From Lachnospiraceae bacterium (lineage in GTDB: Bacteria; Bacillota_A; Clostridia; Lachnospirales; Lachnospiraceae): a stretch of 64,000 nucleotides of DNA. Position 1 is the stretch's first letter. The number at the start of each line of letters is the position of its first letter. Positions 37,972 through 46,540 of the stretch are shown here, one piece after another. The translations under genes and the position numbers were made by a program. The notes below the pieces were generated by a model. It searched no databases, was not told where the DNA came from, and worked only from the letters and a program-made list of their open reading frames with translations. The DNA lies in the NCBI GenBank assembly GCA_028694115.1, contig JAQUUB010000014.1, forward strand, positions 1 through 64,000. Reading direction: 5' to 3'.

Positions 37972-37995
37972 AAAGAACCACGATCGTGGTTCTTT
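37972..37995 (-). terminator. Intrinsic terminator of the 38054-39694 gene
   Basis: A perfect 24-bp palindrome with 12-bp arms (AAAGAACCACGA and its complement) is followed on the minus strand by TTTTTAG. A second GAACCAC/GTGGTT hairpin with TTTTT for the plus strand occupies 37998-38017. Together they could work in both directions. Confidence 0.8.
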
Positions 37996-38053
37996 AACCA
38001 CAAGAGTGGTTCTTTTTGTTATTCAAATAGTAGTATTTGATAATCTGAAAATA

Positions 38054-39694
38054 CTATACATCAAAATGAACATCATAATCATCTTCTTCAGAAACTTCAA
38101 TATCATATTCTAATTCTTTTTTTGTATGTCTTTTAGGAACTGGCAAAGGATTTTCAATATAATGAATTTCTTTCTTCTGATTCAGGTTTAATTCTTTTGA
38201 TTTTGATGATTCCTTCAATTCTATCATATCCAAGGATTCTTTTTGCTCGAAATCAGACTTCATACTTTCTAAATACTCTGCAATTTCAGGATTCATGATT
38301 TTGTCATCATCGTTATCCTTTTTTTCTATTACTTCCGTACCAATACCTTCAAAATTCGTTTCTTCTTTTTTGTTTTTAGGGAATCGCTGAACCATTTGTT
38401 TCAATATATTTCCACAAAGGACTGCCATAATAGGTAGTAACACAACATGTTCCATATCCGTCCCATTCTTAATTATAAGGGCAATTGATACACCCACAAA
38501 ATAAAGAATGAGAGGAAATATTTCTCTTTTTCTTTCGAACAGTAGGAAAATCAGACTGATCAACGCCATAAAACAAATATTCAGGTAAATCATCTGGTTA
38601 TCCAAAGGACGAAACGATTTATAATACGAATCCATATAAGAATCCGTTGCAAAAACGCTTTCAAATCTACGAAGTGATTCCTGTAAAAGTGTAGCTGGCG
38701 TCACGTTGGCTTCTACAAAATAATCATTCAACAAAAAATCTTCTTCGTATGTATTACATAGTTCTTGATATGAAACTCCTAAATCCTTTGATTTTCCATA
38801 CAGCAAAAGACCAAAAACACCCATTGTCACAATGATATAAGTACAGGATTTTAAAAGATTTGAAATCCACTGACTTTTTTCCCTCTTTTGAGCAATAAAC
38901 GGATAAATCAGGAATCCTAAAACAAGAAAAATAGAATATGGTTTCAAGAATACGATGTAAGCACTAAAAATACTGACAAAGATAAAAAGTAACCCTTTGA
39001 TGATAAGCCCCTTACCTCGCTCTTGTAATTCACATAATTTTGCATAGATTAAAACAGTCAAAAACAGAATGCAAAGATAATAGAAATCCCAAAAAAGAAA
39101 AAAAGACAAATGAATCTGTGAAGGAATTATCATTAAGATTGCAAAAGACAGCACTCCTGAAACCTTACCAAAAAGATTTCTTGAAACTTGATAAGCGAAC
39201 AAGCTTGCAATCATCTGGACCACTAAATTTGCTCTTATTAGAACGCTATATTTATATCCAAATAACGCAAGAATTAAAGAAGCAATTTTCAAGAATCCAT
39301 AATTGGAAGGATTTTCACTCAGTTGTTTTAAAACACCAACGGATTTTATGTAGTCAGTAGAACCCTGAAAAGGAACAGGCTGCATAGTTAAAATGCGTAG
39401 CTTTACACCTAATATCAGTAGGAGCAAAATGACGAACCCTTCTGCTAAATAAGCAAATGTTTTCTTATTTTTATCATTACTTTTTAGAATCCATAGATTC
39501 ACTACTAGAGAGAGAATCATAAGAGTCATAATCAGTGCTGCAAAAACGCCTGCGGTTACCCCCAGGCTTTCTGCACCATATTGTACATAAATATTTGCTC
39601 CGCATACATAGACTGCACTACCAAGTAGGATTATTGCAGTGATCATGACTATTGCATTTACATACGAATTCTTCTTAGGAATCTCCATCCTCAT
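38054..39694 (-). CDS. Polytopic membrane protein with GT-C-like topology
   Basis: The 546-residue protein has about 12 hydrophobic helices between residues 10 and 420 and a charged, probably cytosolic tail of about 120 residues. After helix 3 an extracytoplasmic loop (TMQPVPFQGSTDYIKSV) and long helices such as VSGVLSFAILMIIPSQIHLSFFLF in parts resemble dolichol-phosphate-mannose-type (GT-C/PMT-like) transferases. However, the first-loop Asp-Glu/Asp-Asp motif of that family is not obvious, so this is tentative. It might add sugars to a surface polymer or protein. It follows metY by 15 bases and ends at a strong terminator. Confidence 0.55.
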   Translation of the reverse strand: MRMEIPKKNSYVNAIVMITAIILLGSAVYVCGANIYVQYGAESLGVTAGVFAALIMTLMILSLVVNLWILKSNDKNKKTFAYLAEGFVILLLLILGVKLRILTMQPVPFQGSTDYIKSVGVLKQLSENPSNYGFLKIASLILALFGYKYSVLIRANLVVQMIASLFAYQVSRNLFGKVSGVLSFAILMIIPSQIHLSFFLFWDFYYLCILFLTVLIYAKLCELQERGKGLIIKGLLFIFVSIFSAYIVFLKPYSIFLVLGFLIYPFIAQKREKSQWISNLLKSCTYIIVTMGVFGLLLYGKSKDLGVSYQELCNTYEEDFLLNDYFVEANVTPATLLQESLRRFESVFATDSYMDSYYKSFRPLDNQMIYLNICFMALISLIFLLFERKREIFPLILYFVGVSIALIIKNGTDMEHVVLLPIMAVLCGNILKQMVQRFPKNKKEETNFEGIGTEVIEKKDNDDDKIMNPEIAEYLESMKSDFEQKESLDMIELKESSKSKELNLNQKKEIHYIENPLPVPKRHTKKELEYDIEVSEEDDYDVHFDV

Positions 39695-39709
39695 TAACCC
39701 CGTGTTATT

Positions 39710-40990
39710 TTAGACTGCCTTTAGAGCCTGCTCCAAATCAGCTATAATATCCTTCACATTTTCTGTACCAACAGAATAACGAATTAAGTCAGGTGCAACT
39801 CCCGCTTCTATCAATTGCTCATCGGTCATCTGTCTATGAGTATGACTAGCTGGATGTAAAATGCTCGTTCTAGAGTCTGCAACATGTGTAACAATTGCTG
39901 TCAATTTTAATTGATCCATAAATGCAACCGAAACATTTCTTCCACCCTTTAGACCAAATGAAATTACGCCGCATGTACCATTCGGCATATATTTTTTTGC
40001 TGTCTCATAGTATGGATCACCCTTTAAGCCAGGGTATTTTACCCATGCAATCTTTTCATGATTCTGTAAATAGGTTGCAACAGCCAGTGCATTCTCACAA
40101 TGTCTTGGTACTCTCAGATGCAACGTTTCGAGACCGATATTTAATAAAAATGAATTCATAGGGGAAGGAATAGAGCCTAAATCCCTCATTAACTGGACGG
40201 TGGCTTTTGTAATATAAGCACCTTTACCAAAACGCTCCGTATAAGTCACTCCATGATAAGAATCATCTGGTTCTGTTAATCCTTTAAATTTACTTCCATA
40301 CTGATTCCAGTCAAAATTTCCGCTATCAACAATACATCCTCCAACAGAAGTTGCATGTCCATCCATATATTTGGTTGTAGAATGTGTCACAATGTCGGCG
40401 CCCCACTCAAAAGGTCTGCAATTGATTGGCGTTGCAAAGGTATTATCCACGATAAGTGGTACCCCATGGCTATGCGCACAATTAGCAAACTTTTCTATAT
40501 CTAATACAACAAGTGCAGGATTTGCTATTGTCTCCGCAACCATACATTTCGTATTTTCTTTAAATGCTTTATTTAATTCTTCTATCGAACTGTCCGGATC
40601 AACAATCGTTGTTTCAATCCCCATTTTTTTCATCGTTACAGTTAAGAGATTAAACGTACCACCATATACAGAAGAAGAGCATACGACATGATCTCCTGCC
40701 TCACAGATATTAAATACAGCATAATAATTAGCTGCCTGACCGGAAGAAGTCAGCATAGCTGCTACTCCACCCTCTAAATCGCAGATTTTCTTAGCTACTA
40801 AATCATTCGTAGGGTTTTGCAAACGGGTATAAAAATAGCCTTCTTCTTCCAAATCAAACAATTTTCCCATTTGATCAGAAGTTTCGTATTTATATGTAGT
40901 ACTCTGAATAATTGGAAGGACTCTTGGCTGACCATTTTCCGGCTGCCATCCTGACTGAATGCATTTTGTCTCTATCTGATAGTTACTCAT
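39710..40990 (-). CDS. metY: O-acetylhomoserine sulfhydrylase (aminocarboxypropyltransferase)
   Basis: A PLP enzyme that makes homocysteine from O-acetylhomoserine and sulfide. The Cys/Met metabolism family pattern is clear: CIQSGWQPENGQPRVLPIIQSTTY in parts, TRLQNPT, SSGQAAN, and the PLP-lysine loop THSTTKYMDGHATSVGG. At 426 residues it has the MetY length, longer than MetB/MetC types. I chose the ATG at 40990, preceded by GAAGGAAAATA. The upstream in-frame ATG at 41020 would abut the zinc-ribbon gene. No SAM riboswitch is visible in the preceding 30 bases. Confidence 0.93.
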   Translation of the reverse strand: MSNYQIETKCIQSGWQPENGQPRVLPIIQSTTYKYETSDQMGKLFDLEEEGYFYTRLQNPTNDLVAKKICDLEGGVAAMLTSSGQAANYYAVFNICEAGDHVVCSSSVYGGTFNLLTVTMKKMGIETTIVDPDSSIEELNKAFKENTKCMVAETIANPALVVLDIEKFANCAHSHGVPLIVDNTFATPINCRPFEWGADIVTHSTTKYMDGHATSVGGCIVDSGNFDWNQYGSKFKGLTEPDDSYHGVTYTERFGKGAYITKATVQLMRDLGSIPSPMNSFLLNIGLETLHLRVPRHCENALAVATYLQNHEKIAWVKYPGLKGDPYYETAKKYMPNGTCGVISFGLKGGRNVSVAFMDQLKLTAIVTHVADSRTSILHPASHTHRQMTDEQLIEAGVAPDLIRYSVGTENVKDIIADLEQALKAV

Positions 40991-41020
40991 TATTTTCCTT
41001 CTTTCTGACACGATTGTCAT

Positions 41021-41629
41021 TTACCCTATGGGAATTCCAAATATTTTTCTGCGGAATCCTGAATTAATATCATCAAAATCAGCAATTCCAAGATTAATCT
41101 TTGGAAATGCTTCTTTCCATACTTTCGCAATCATTTCTGCAAGTAATCTGCTAGATTCATCGTTTATTGTTAACAAACCTGGAAACACATAGAATGCCAT
41201 GATACAATTCAAATCTGTTAATTCTCTATCCCGGCTAAATTTAGAAACCTCATCGATTCGCTTTTTAGCTTTGATAACAAAATCACCTGCAATTTTACCA
41301 AGATCCTCTTCTAAGTGTTCACTATTTGTAAAGAGTACCTGTAAGTTGCTGTAAATTTCCTTATGTGCGGTAGTATACTCGATAAAAAATGGCTCATATT
41401 TTTTCTTATTAAACGCTTTAATCCCTTTGGATGGATCAATCGTAAATAATAGTTTCTGAAAATTGTCAAACAAATAATCAAAAGCTTCTATGGATTTTTG
41501 ATGCTCTTTAGGTACATCGATAACATCCTTTTTTAGGATTTCTTTTCCACAATGCATACAGAATGTCTTTTCGGCATCTTCGACAAAGCTGGTTAATTCC
41601 TTACAATAAGGGCAAGTAACTTGTATCAT
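41021..41629 (-). CDS. Zinc-ribbon protein of unknown function
   Basis: A 202-residue soluble protein opening with a zinc ribbon (CPYC near residue 6 and CMHC near 27). The remainder is mostly helical and charged, with a conserved-looking C-terminal FRRKIFGIPIG. I do not recognise a characterised family. It is sandwiched between yebC (22 bases upstream) and metY (30 bases downstream), so it is probably in the yebC transcript. Confidence 0.7.
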   Translation of the reverse strand: MIQVTCPYCKELTSFVEDAEKTFCMHCGKEILKKDVIDVPKEHQKSIEAFDYLFDNFQKLLFTIDPSKGIKAFNKKKYEPFFIEYTTAHKEIYSNLQVLFTNSEHLEEDLGKIAGDFVIKAKKRIDEVSKFSRDRELTDLNCIMAFYVFPGLLTINDESSRLLAEMIAKVWKEAFPKINLGIADFDDINSGFRRKIFGIPIG

Positions 41630-41651
41630 ACAGTATCCTCTCTACGTTGTT

Positions 41652-42380
41652 TTATTCATCCCAGTTATGGTAAACAGCCTGAACATCATCATCCCCATCT
41701 AATAAATCAAGTGTTTTTTCCAAGAATTTAATTGCTTCCTCGTCTGTTAATTCTACATAATTCTGTGGAATCATGGTTACATCTGCGGATGCCATAGGGA
41801 TTTTCCCTGCCTCTAAGGATTCACGAACCGTTGCAAAATCATCTGGATTCGTTACGATTTCAAAGCTATCTTCTTCTTCTGTAAAATCTTCTGCTCCGGA
41901 ATCAAGTGCCATCATCATCAGCTCATCTGCATCGCCTTCATATTCTTCCTTGGCAACAATGATCTGACCTTTTTTATCAAACATATAAGAAACGCAGCCC
42001 TGGGTACCCATGCTACCGTTTCCTTTTGTAAAGGCACTTCTGACATTTGCTGCGGTACGATTTTTATTATCTGTTAACGCTTCTACGATAATTGCAATTC
42101 CGCTTGGTCCATACCCTTCATACGTAACATATTCATAATTTACACTATTGGCATCCCCTGCCGCCTTCTTAATCCCACGGTCAATCGTATCATTTGGCAT
42201 ATTATTTGCTTTTGCCTTCGCAATTACATCTCGTAATCTGGAATTATTCGCTGGATCCGCTCCACCCTCTTTTACAGCAACTGCTATTTCTCTTCCAATA
42301 ATCGTAAAAATCTTACCCTTTGCTGAATCATTTTTTTCTTTTCTGTGCTTTATGTTAGCGAATTTTGAATGTCCTGACAT
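41652..42380 (-). CDS. yebC: YebC/PmpR-family DNA-binding regulatory / translation factor
   Basis: A 242-residue cytosolic protein starting MSGHSKFANIKHRKEKNDSAKG, the invariant YebC opening. Other hallmarks are LRDVIAKAKANNMPNDTIDRGIKKA in parts, YEGYGPSGIAIIVEALTDNKNRTA in parts, and FTKGNGSMGTQGCVSYMF. The family includes DNA-binding regulators such as PmpR, and recent work ties some members to relief of ribosome stalling at proline runs. The ATG has GGAGTG nine bases before it. Its promoter is at 42477-42505. Confidence 0.95.
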   Translation of the reverse strand: MSGHSKFANIKHRKEKNDSAKGKIFTIIGREIAVAVKEGGADPANNSRLRDVIAKAKANNMPNDTIDRGIKKAAGDANSVNYEYVTYEGYGPSGIAIIVEALTDNKNRTAANVRSAFTKGNGSMGTQGCVSYMFDKKGQIIVAKEEYEGDADELMMMALDSGAEDFTEEEDSFEIVTNPDDFATVRESLEAGKIPMASADVTMIPQNYVELTDEEAIKFLEKTLDLLDGDDDVQAVYHNWDE

Positions 42381-42382
42381 AA

Positions 42383-42448
42383 CTACACTCCTTTTCTATC
42401 CTTTATTTCATGGTTTACTAACCACTCTTTTAATTTTTCATGGTACAT
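42383..42448 (-). CDS. Possible 21-codon leader ORF ahead of yebC
   Basis: An ATG at 42448 opens a frame MYHEKLKEWLVNHEIKDRKGV that ends two bases before the yebC start. Its stop overlaps the spacer behind the yebC ribosome site. It has only a weak ribosome site of its own. It may be translated for coupling, or may be chance. Confidence 0.25.
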   Translation of the reverse strand: MYHEKLKEWLVNHEIKDRKGV

Positions 42449-42476
42449 TTCTGTTCAAAATGCCATATATCAAAAT

Positions 42477-42505
42477 ATTATATCACTAAATATGATGTTC
42501 ATCAA
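42477..42505 (-). promoter_or_regulatory. Putative sigma-A promoter of yebC
   Basis: On the minus strand TTGATG (42500-42505) and TATAAT (42477-42482) are separated by 17 bases. The transcript would have a leader of about 90 bases, which contains the small frame at 42383-42448. Confidence 0.75.
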
Positions 42506-42555
42506 CTACGATTCCGATTCTCCTAATCTGTGAAATCCTGAACTGGGCGAACCGC

Positions 42556-42587
42556 AAAAAAGCAGAAGAATGATTTCCTTCTGCTTT
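42556..42587 (-). terminator. Intrinsic terminator below the toxin-antitoxin remnants
   Basis: A 10-bp stem (AAAGCAGAAG / CTTCTGCTTT, arms 42559-42568 and 42578-42587) with a nine-base loop precedes a TTTTTT run on the minus strand. It ends transcription before the yebC promoter. Confidence 0.8.
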
Positions 42588-42602
42588 CTCTACTATTGTG
42601 TT

Positions 42603-42734
42603 TTATATTCCGAATTCCTCAAAGAGCTTTTGCTGATATTCTTCATCGGTTGATGCCTTTATAATATCATCCACCCTCCCAAGTTCTGCTAATCTTCTAT
42701 TTAACTGATTTACTTTCTTTAGTTGTCCCCACAT
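42603..42734 (-). pseudogene. Short helical ORF, probable remnant of a larger accessory gene
   Basis: A 43-codon frame (MWGQLKKVNQLNRRLAELG start, FEEFGI end) is followed directly by a terminator. In the same frame 14 further sense codons extend upstream to a stop, without a good start. The protein looks like a charged helix with a tail, as at the end of mobile-element or nuclease proteins. I cannot name the family. No ribosome site is visible. Confidence 0.35.
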
Positions 42735-42799
42735 TTGATATGCTGATTTTTTTACTATCAATAAAAATAAGACCTCTAACTAATATGTTAAAGGCCTTC

Positions 42800-42970
42800 T
42801 TACTGTTGAATATATTGTATGTATTTTTCCATTATAGGATATCTATCATCTAAATGTAAAACACCTATTTTTCTCCTGAATTTCTCTTTTGATAGACTAA
42901 TTGTCTTTGAAATACGTGCAACTGATGGATGCTTTAATCCTGATTCACTCCATTTTATAATAGAAGTCAT
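42800..42970 (-). pseudogene. C-terminal fragment of a PemK/MazF-type toxin
   Basis: A 56-codon frame encodes IIKWSESGLKHPSVARISK and KEKFRRKIGVLHLDD. These resemble the last part of PemK/MazF-type mRNA interferases, where a Trp-x-x-(A/S)-GL-x-x-PS motif precedes the final helix. The N-terminal half of the toxin fold is missing, so it is probably inactive. The ATG lies within the last codons of the antitoxin-like gene in another frame, as in intact toxin-antitoxin pairs. The family call is by eye. Confidence 0.5.
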
Positions 42971-43136
42971 TTGTTTTTAACTCCTCATAGTCTGTATCCC
43001 AACAAGTTTCTTTATTCCATTCATCATCTTTTGATATTGTTGGATTTTTAGGAGTGATGGTATCAATTTTAGACTTATTAATCTTTAAAAATTCATTGAA
43101 AAAATTATTATCAATCTTAACTGCTGTAGCATTCAT
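42945..43136 (-). CDS. Antitoxin-like small protein
   Basis: A 63-residue acidic protein. The ATG at 43136 is preceded by AGGAGG at eight bases. An earlier ATG at 43184 with GGGGTG is the alternative and adds a Lys-rich tail. TITPKNPTISKDDEWNKE is typical of small antitoxins found next to PemK-like toxins. Its 3' end overlaps the toxin fragment by 26 bases. The toxin partner is truncated, so the pair is presumably a decayed addiction module. Confidence 0.45.
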   Translation of the reverse strand: MNATAVKIDNNFFNEFLKINKSKIDTITPKNPTISKDDEWNKETCWDTDYEELKTNDFYYKME

Positions 43137-43220
43137 ATCATCATCCTCCTTCTTGACTTTATTTTCTTTTTTATCTATTTTCATTATAACACCCCATTTT
43201 AAAATATGCAACTGAGGCAT

Positions 43221-43516
43221 AAAACTTGATTATTTCCTATAAATAAGGTTATTTTAAATCATTTTAACCTCAAATTCAATCCTAAAATATATTATTTGTA
43301 TTTGTAATAAAATATATTCATTTTCTACTTGATTTTATATCCCCCTAAGATGCTTAGGTGTTTATTTAAATATTTATTACTATCTTCCATATATAATTAA
43401 CTAAACTTTCCAACCAGTAAATATGCAAGCATAGCATTCTACGTAATGAATACCAAATAGAGCCATATCGCTATGGCTCCATCCCGTTATCAATTGGTAT
43501 TCTTTTTTCTGACATA
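43221..43516. other. Intergenic stretch with small hairpins
   Basis: This AT-rich stretch of 296 bases separates the decayed toxin-antitoxin genes from the secreted-protein genes. I see a 6-bp hairpin (CCTAAG-ATG-CTTAGG, near 43344-43358) and the nested hairpin at 43448-43502. I see no open frame with a ribosome site, tRNA or mobile-element end. Confidence 0.5.
43448..43502 (-). terminator. Nested hairpin below the secreted-protein genes
   Basis: An outer 9-bp stem (GAATACCAA / TTGGTATTC, 43448-43456 and 43494-43502) encloses an inner 8-bp stem (GAGCCATA / TATGGCTC, 43460-43467 and 43472-43479) with a TCGC loop. It begins 15 bases below the stop at 43517. The only good T-run (43503-43508) follows it on the plus strand, although the neighbouring gene is on the minus strand. 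Terminator function is therefore probable but not standard. Confidence 0.45.
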
Positions 43517-46498
43517 CTATTCTGTAATCTTAAACTTGACAGTCCGCTTCCCTGTATAATTACCAATTCCCTGTATTACAGCTTTTCCAGTTCCCACTTT
43601 TTTATTGTTGGAGTAGGTTACCTTATAGTCCTTATCAATCTCCAGTTTGTCTCCATTATAATGAATGATTAGTTCGGGCTTTGCCCCATCTGTTTTGATA
43701 CTGTCTGAATAGGATACATTCGGACATTCAATTTTTGTCGTAATCTTATTCTTCAAACTTCTTGGTATGATATAGCAGGTCACTTCTTTTTTACCTGTAT
43801 AGTTGCTGTTTTCTAGTGCATTTACAGATAACGTGACCTTCTTAATTTTTAATACTCCTAAGCTTAAATCCTTGGAACTGCTAAAATCTACGGTATAGTC
43901 CACACCTTTTTTAAGATATCTTTTTCCATCTTTAATCGTTAGCTCTAAATCCTCAATGGTTTCCCGGTGTGCGATTTTTGATAAGGCCTTAACCTTTACT
44001 TTTGAAATATCTTTTTGCTTAATAGTAAAGGTTTCACTTTTGCTTCCATAAAAATTGTTTTTACCAGAAACAACAATCGTACCAGTTCCTGCATTGACAT
44101 TATTCTGATAGCTGATTTTATAGTCTTTATTAAGCTTAACTTTTGTTCCTTTTGTACTCGTCACGGTAATCTTTGGCTTCATTGCTTTCCCAGAATAGGT
44201 ATATCCCTTCTTAGGTACTTTTACTGTAAGCTCGAAATCTGCCACAGAGGTTGCAGTGCTATTTTGTGGAAGTATGGTAAAGGTTTGTGTCTTTTTTATA
44301 GTATCCTTATAATTATTCTTTCCAGTTACGGAAACCTTCACTACCGTTTTAGCATCCACTATTCCAGGTAATGCTGGTGGTTCTTGATTGTTAATCTCAT
44401 AATGAATATCATAGTCATTTTTACTAATGGTATTTACGCCATCCTTAACGATTATTCGTTCACTAACCTGTGCGGTAAAGTCAGCTCCCGTTGCTTGTAC
44501 ATCCTCGATAGGCTCCATAACCGCACTCTTTATGGACTTCGAAGTGATTGTAAACTCCTTTGTCATGGTATCTTTATAGTCTCCGATACCAGTTATTAAA
44601 ATTTTTCCTAAACTTAGAACCGTCCCCACATTAGAATTATTGGCATAGGACAAGGTATAGTCCACATTTTCTACAAGCTTCTTTGTTTTTGCTTTGCCTG
44701 TTTGTTTTCCTGTGTCGTCGTATTCGGTGTAGGTGAAACGTACCACGGGAACAGGACGGATTTCAGAGCCAGTATAGACGTAGTTTGTTTTCTTAAGGGT
44801 TATGGTGGCATAGCCTTTTTTGTCTGCGTCACCAAATTCTGCTGTTGCGGTATCCTTATCAATGAGATAATGATCGTTTGTGCTATAATTTGCCGATACA
44901 GTCACAGGCTTGTTTGGCATGAGAAAGGTAGTTGTGTATGCTTTGCTGTCTGCAAAGGTGACATCATCGTTGCTCGTCCATTCGAAAGTATTTCCAATGC
45001 GTTTCTCTGCTGTAATTGTAACCGTTTCTCCCTCTGTATAGCTACCGCTTCCAGTTCCATTTATTACGGTTACCGTTGGTGTCCATACCGCATAGAACGT
45101 CATGGGTTCTAGTCCTACAGTGTACTGGGTGATTGGTGTTCCATTCTGGCTTATGGACCATCCGCCGAAGGTGTAACCGTTTCTTGCGAGATTTCCTGTG
45201 TTTCCAGAAACCGTCACATTATCACTAATTGAATAGATATGATTATCTACAGGAAGTGTTCCACCGTCATATCCGTTACCGTTATAGGATACGGTATAGC
45301 CCCAGTCTATAAATACCTTTTCAGCTTCTGTTATGGATGAATTAAAATCAAATACAATGCCATCTTTATCCTTGCATTCTCTAATTATTTTTCCGATATG
45401 AAAAGGATCTGAATCTGGCTGTACCGCCTTATCACCTTCCGTTACCCATTGAGGCTTAAGAACAGAATTGAGATTCGTAAGTTTAGTCGTGCCATCATAA
45501 AAGGCAACTTCATATTCTACATGTGAGCCCTCACCTACCGCACTACTTTTATCACTTCCTGCAGTAATTAAGAATACAGTAGCATCCACTCCTTTTTTTA
45601 CCAAAGCAGTTCCTTTGACAGTAGAATAACTTCCACCACCATAGACAGATACAATTTCCCCACCATTAATTGTTACATTTGTACTCCCTTGGACGTCAGA
45701 ACATCCACCACCATAGACATTACTTTCAATTTTCCCACCATTAATTGTTACACTTGTATTCCCCTTGACAATTCCAGTGTATGCACCACCATAGACATTA
45801 CTTTCAATTTTCCCACCATTAATTGTTACATTTGTATTTCCGTCAACATCACCCAGAGCACTGCCACCATAAACTACAGCGGAAACCATCTCATTGCCCG
45901 ATATTGTAACGTTTGTATCTCCTTCAACACTTCCACTATATCCTCCGCCAAAGATCATATTTACAGATACTCCAAGCATTGTTACACTTGTGGAACTAAC
46001 AGAAGCTGTTTCACTTCCACCAAAAATGGAACATTTTTCTAAATTATACCCATCTGATATATTTCCAACTAAACCCTCAATCTCTACCGGAGTATTCGGT
46101 TCACTGTCTAAATAAATAAGAGATGTAGAAACGGAAGCTTTCTTGATAGTTATCGCATTTCCATTTGCATAAATACCATCAATACCATCTACAAGGCTAT
46201 AAGTAATCCCTTCTGATTCTCCAGCGGTTGTCTGCTCCTCTAAATCCTCAGATTCCTTCGCTGTGGAATCTTCCAGTTCCTGCGAAGAAACGCTGTCTTC
46301 CTTTTGCTCCTTTATTTCAGGTGTGCTTACTGTATCCATCTGGATACTATCCTCTGACGGTGTTACATCTGTTTCCTCCATGATCACGGTTCCCTCATTC
46401 AGCGTACTTGCACTGACTGGAAGAAACCCACTAAAGTCTATGATTGATACAATCATCAGAAAGACCATTACAATTGCTATTCTTCTTTTCATTTCCAT
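43517..46498 (-). CDS. Secreted repeat protein A (glycine-rich repeats, InlB B-repeat, Ig-like repeats)
   Basis: A 993-residue exported protein. A signal peptide covers about residues 1-31 (ending near VSAST). An acidic, Ser/Thr-rich linker follows. Then come glycine-rich repeats with TNVTINGGKIESNVYGG cores (about residues 150-300), likely a beta-helix. One InlB/Listeria-Bacteroides repeat follows (TVSYNGNGYDGGTLPVD to TFYAVW, near 400-475). The rest is a series of Ig-like modules built on KDYKISYQNNVNAGTG and similar cores. No LPXTG or other anchor is seen, so it is released or bound non-covalently. It is a close paralog of the gene directly upstream; the 3' halves are nearly identical in DNA. 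Confidence 0.85.
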   Translation of the reverse strand: MEMKRRIAIVMVFLMIVSIIDFSGFLPVSASTLNEGTVIMEETDVTPSEDSIQMDTVSTPEIKEQKEDSVSSQELEDSTAKESEDLEEQTTAGESEGITYSLVDGIDGIYANGNAITIKKASVSTSLIYLDSEPNTPVEIEGLVGNISDGYNLEKCSIFGGSETASVSSTSVTMLGVSVNMIFGGGYSGSVEGDTNVTISGNEMVSAVVYGGSALGDVDGNTNVTINGGKIESNVYGGAYTGIVKGNTSVTINGGKIESNVYGGGCSDVQGSTNVTINGGEIVSVYGGGSYSTVKGTALVKKGVDATVFLITAGSDKSSAVGEGSHVEYEVAFYDGTTKLTNLNSVLKPQWVTEGDKAVQPDSDPFHIGKIIRECKDKDGIVFDFNSSITEAEKVFIDWGYTVSYNGNGYDGGTLPVDNHIYSISDNVTVSGNTGNLARNGYTFGGWSISQNGTPITQYTVGLEPMTFYAVWTPTVTVINGTGSGSYTEGETVTITAEKRIGNTFEWTSNDDVTFADSKAYTTTFLMPNKPVTVSANYSTNDHYLIDKDTATAEFGDADKKGYATITLKKTNYVYTGSEIRPVPVVRFTYTEYDDTGKQTGKAKTKKLVENVDYTLSYANNSNVGTVLSLGKILITGIGDYKDTMTKEFTITSKSIKSAVMEPIEDVQATGADFTAQVSERIIVKDGVNTISKNDYDIHYEINNQEPPALPGIVDAKTVVKVSVTGKNNYKDTIKKTQTFTILPQNSTATSVADFELTVKVPKKGYTYSGKAMKPKITVTSTKGTKVKLNKDYKISYQNNVNAGTGTIVVSGKNNFYGSKSETFTIKQKDISKVKVKALSKIAHRETIEDLELTIKDGKRYLKKGVDYTVDFSSSKDLSLGVLKIKKVTLSVNALENSNYTGKKEVTCYIIPRSLKNKITTKIECPNVSYSDSIKTDGAKPELIIHYNGDKLEIDKDYKVTYSNNKKVGTGKAVIQGIGNYTGKRTVKFKITE

Positions 46499-46540
46499 AA
46501 CATAACTATCCTTTCAATTACTATCACTGTTTTTTTATCC

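Noticed and set aside
40990..41021. Possible SAM riboswitch ahead of metY
   Set aside because: Only 30 bases separate metY from the upstream gene, too short for an S-box aptamer.
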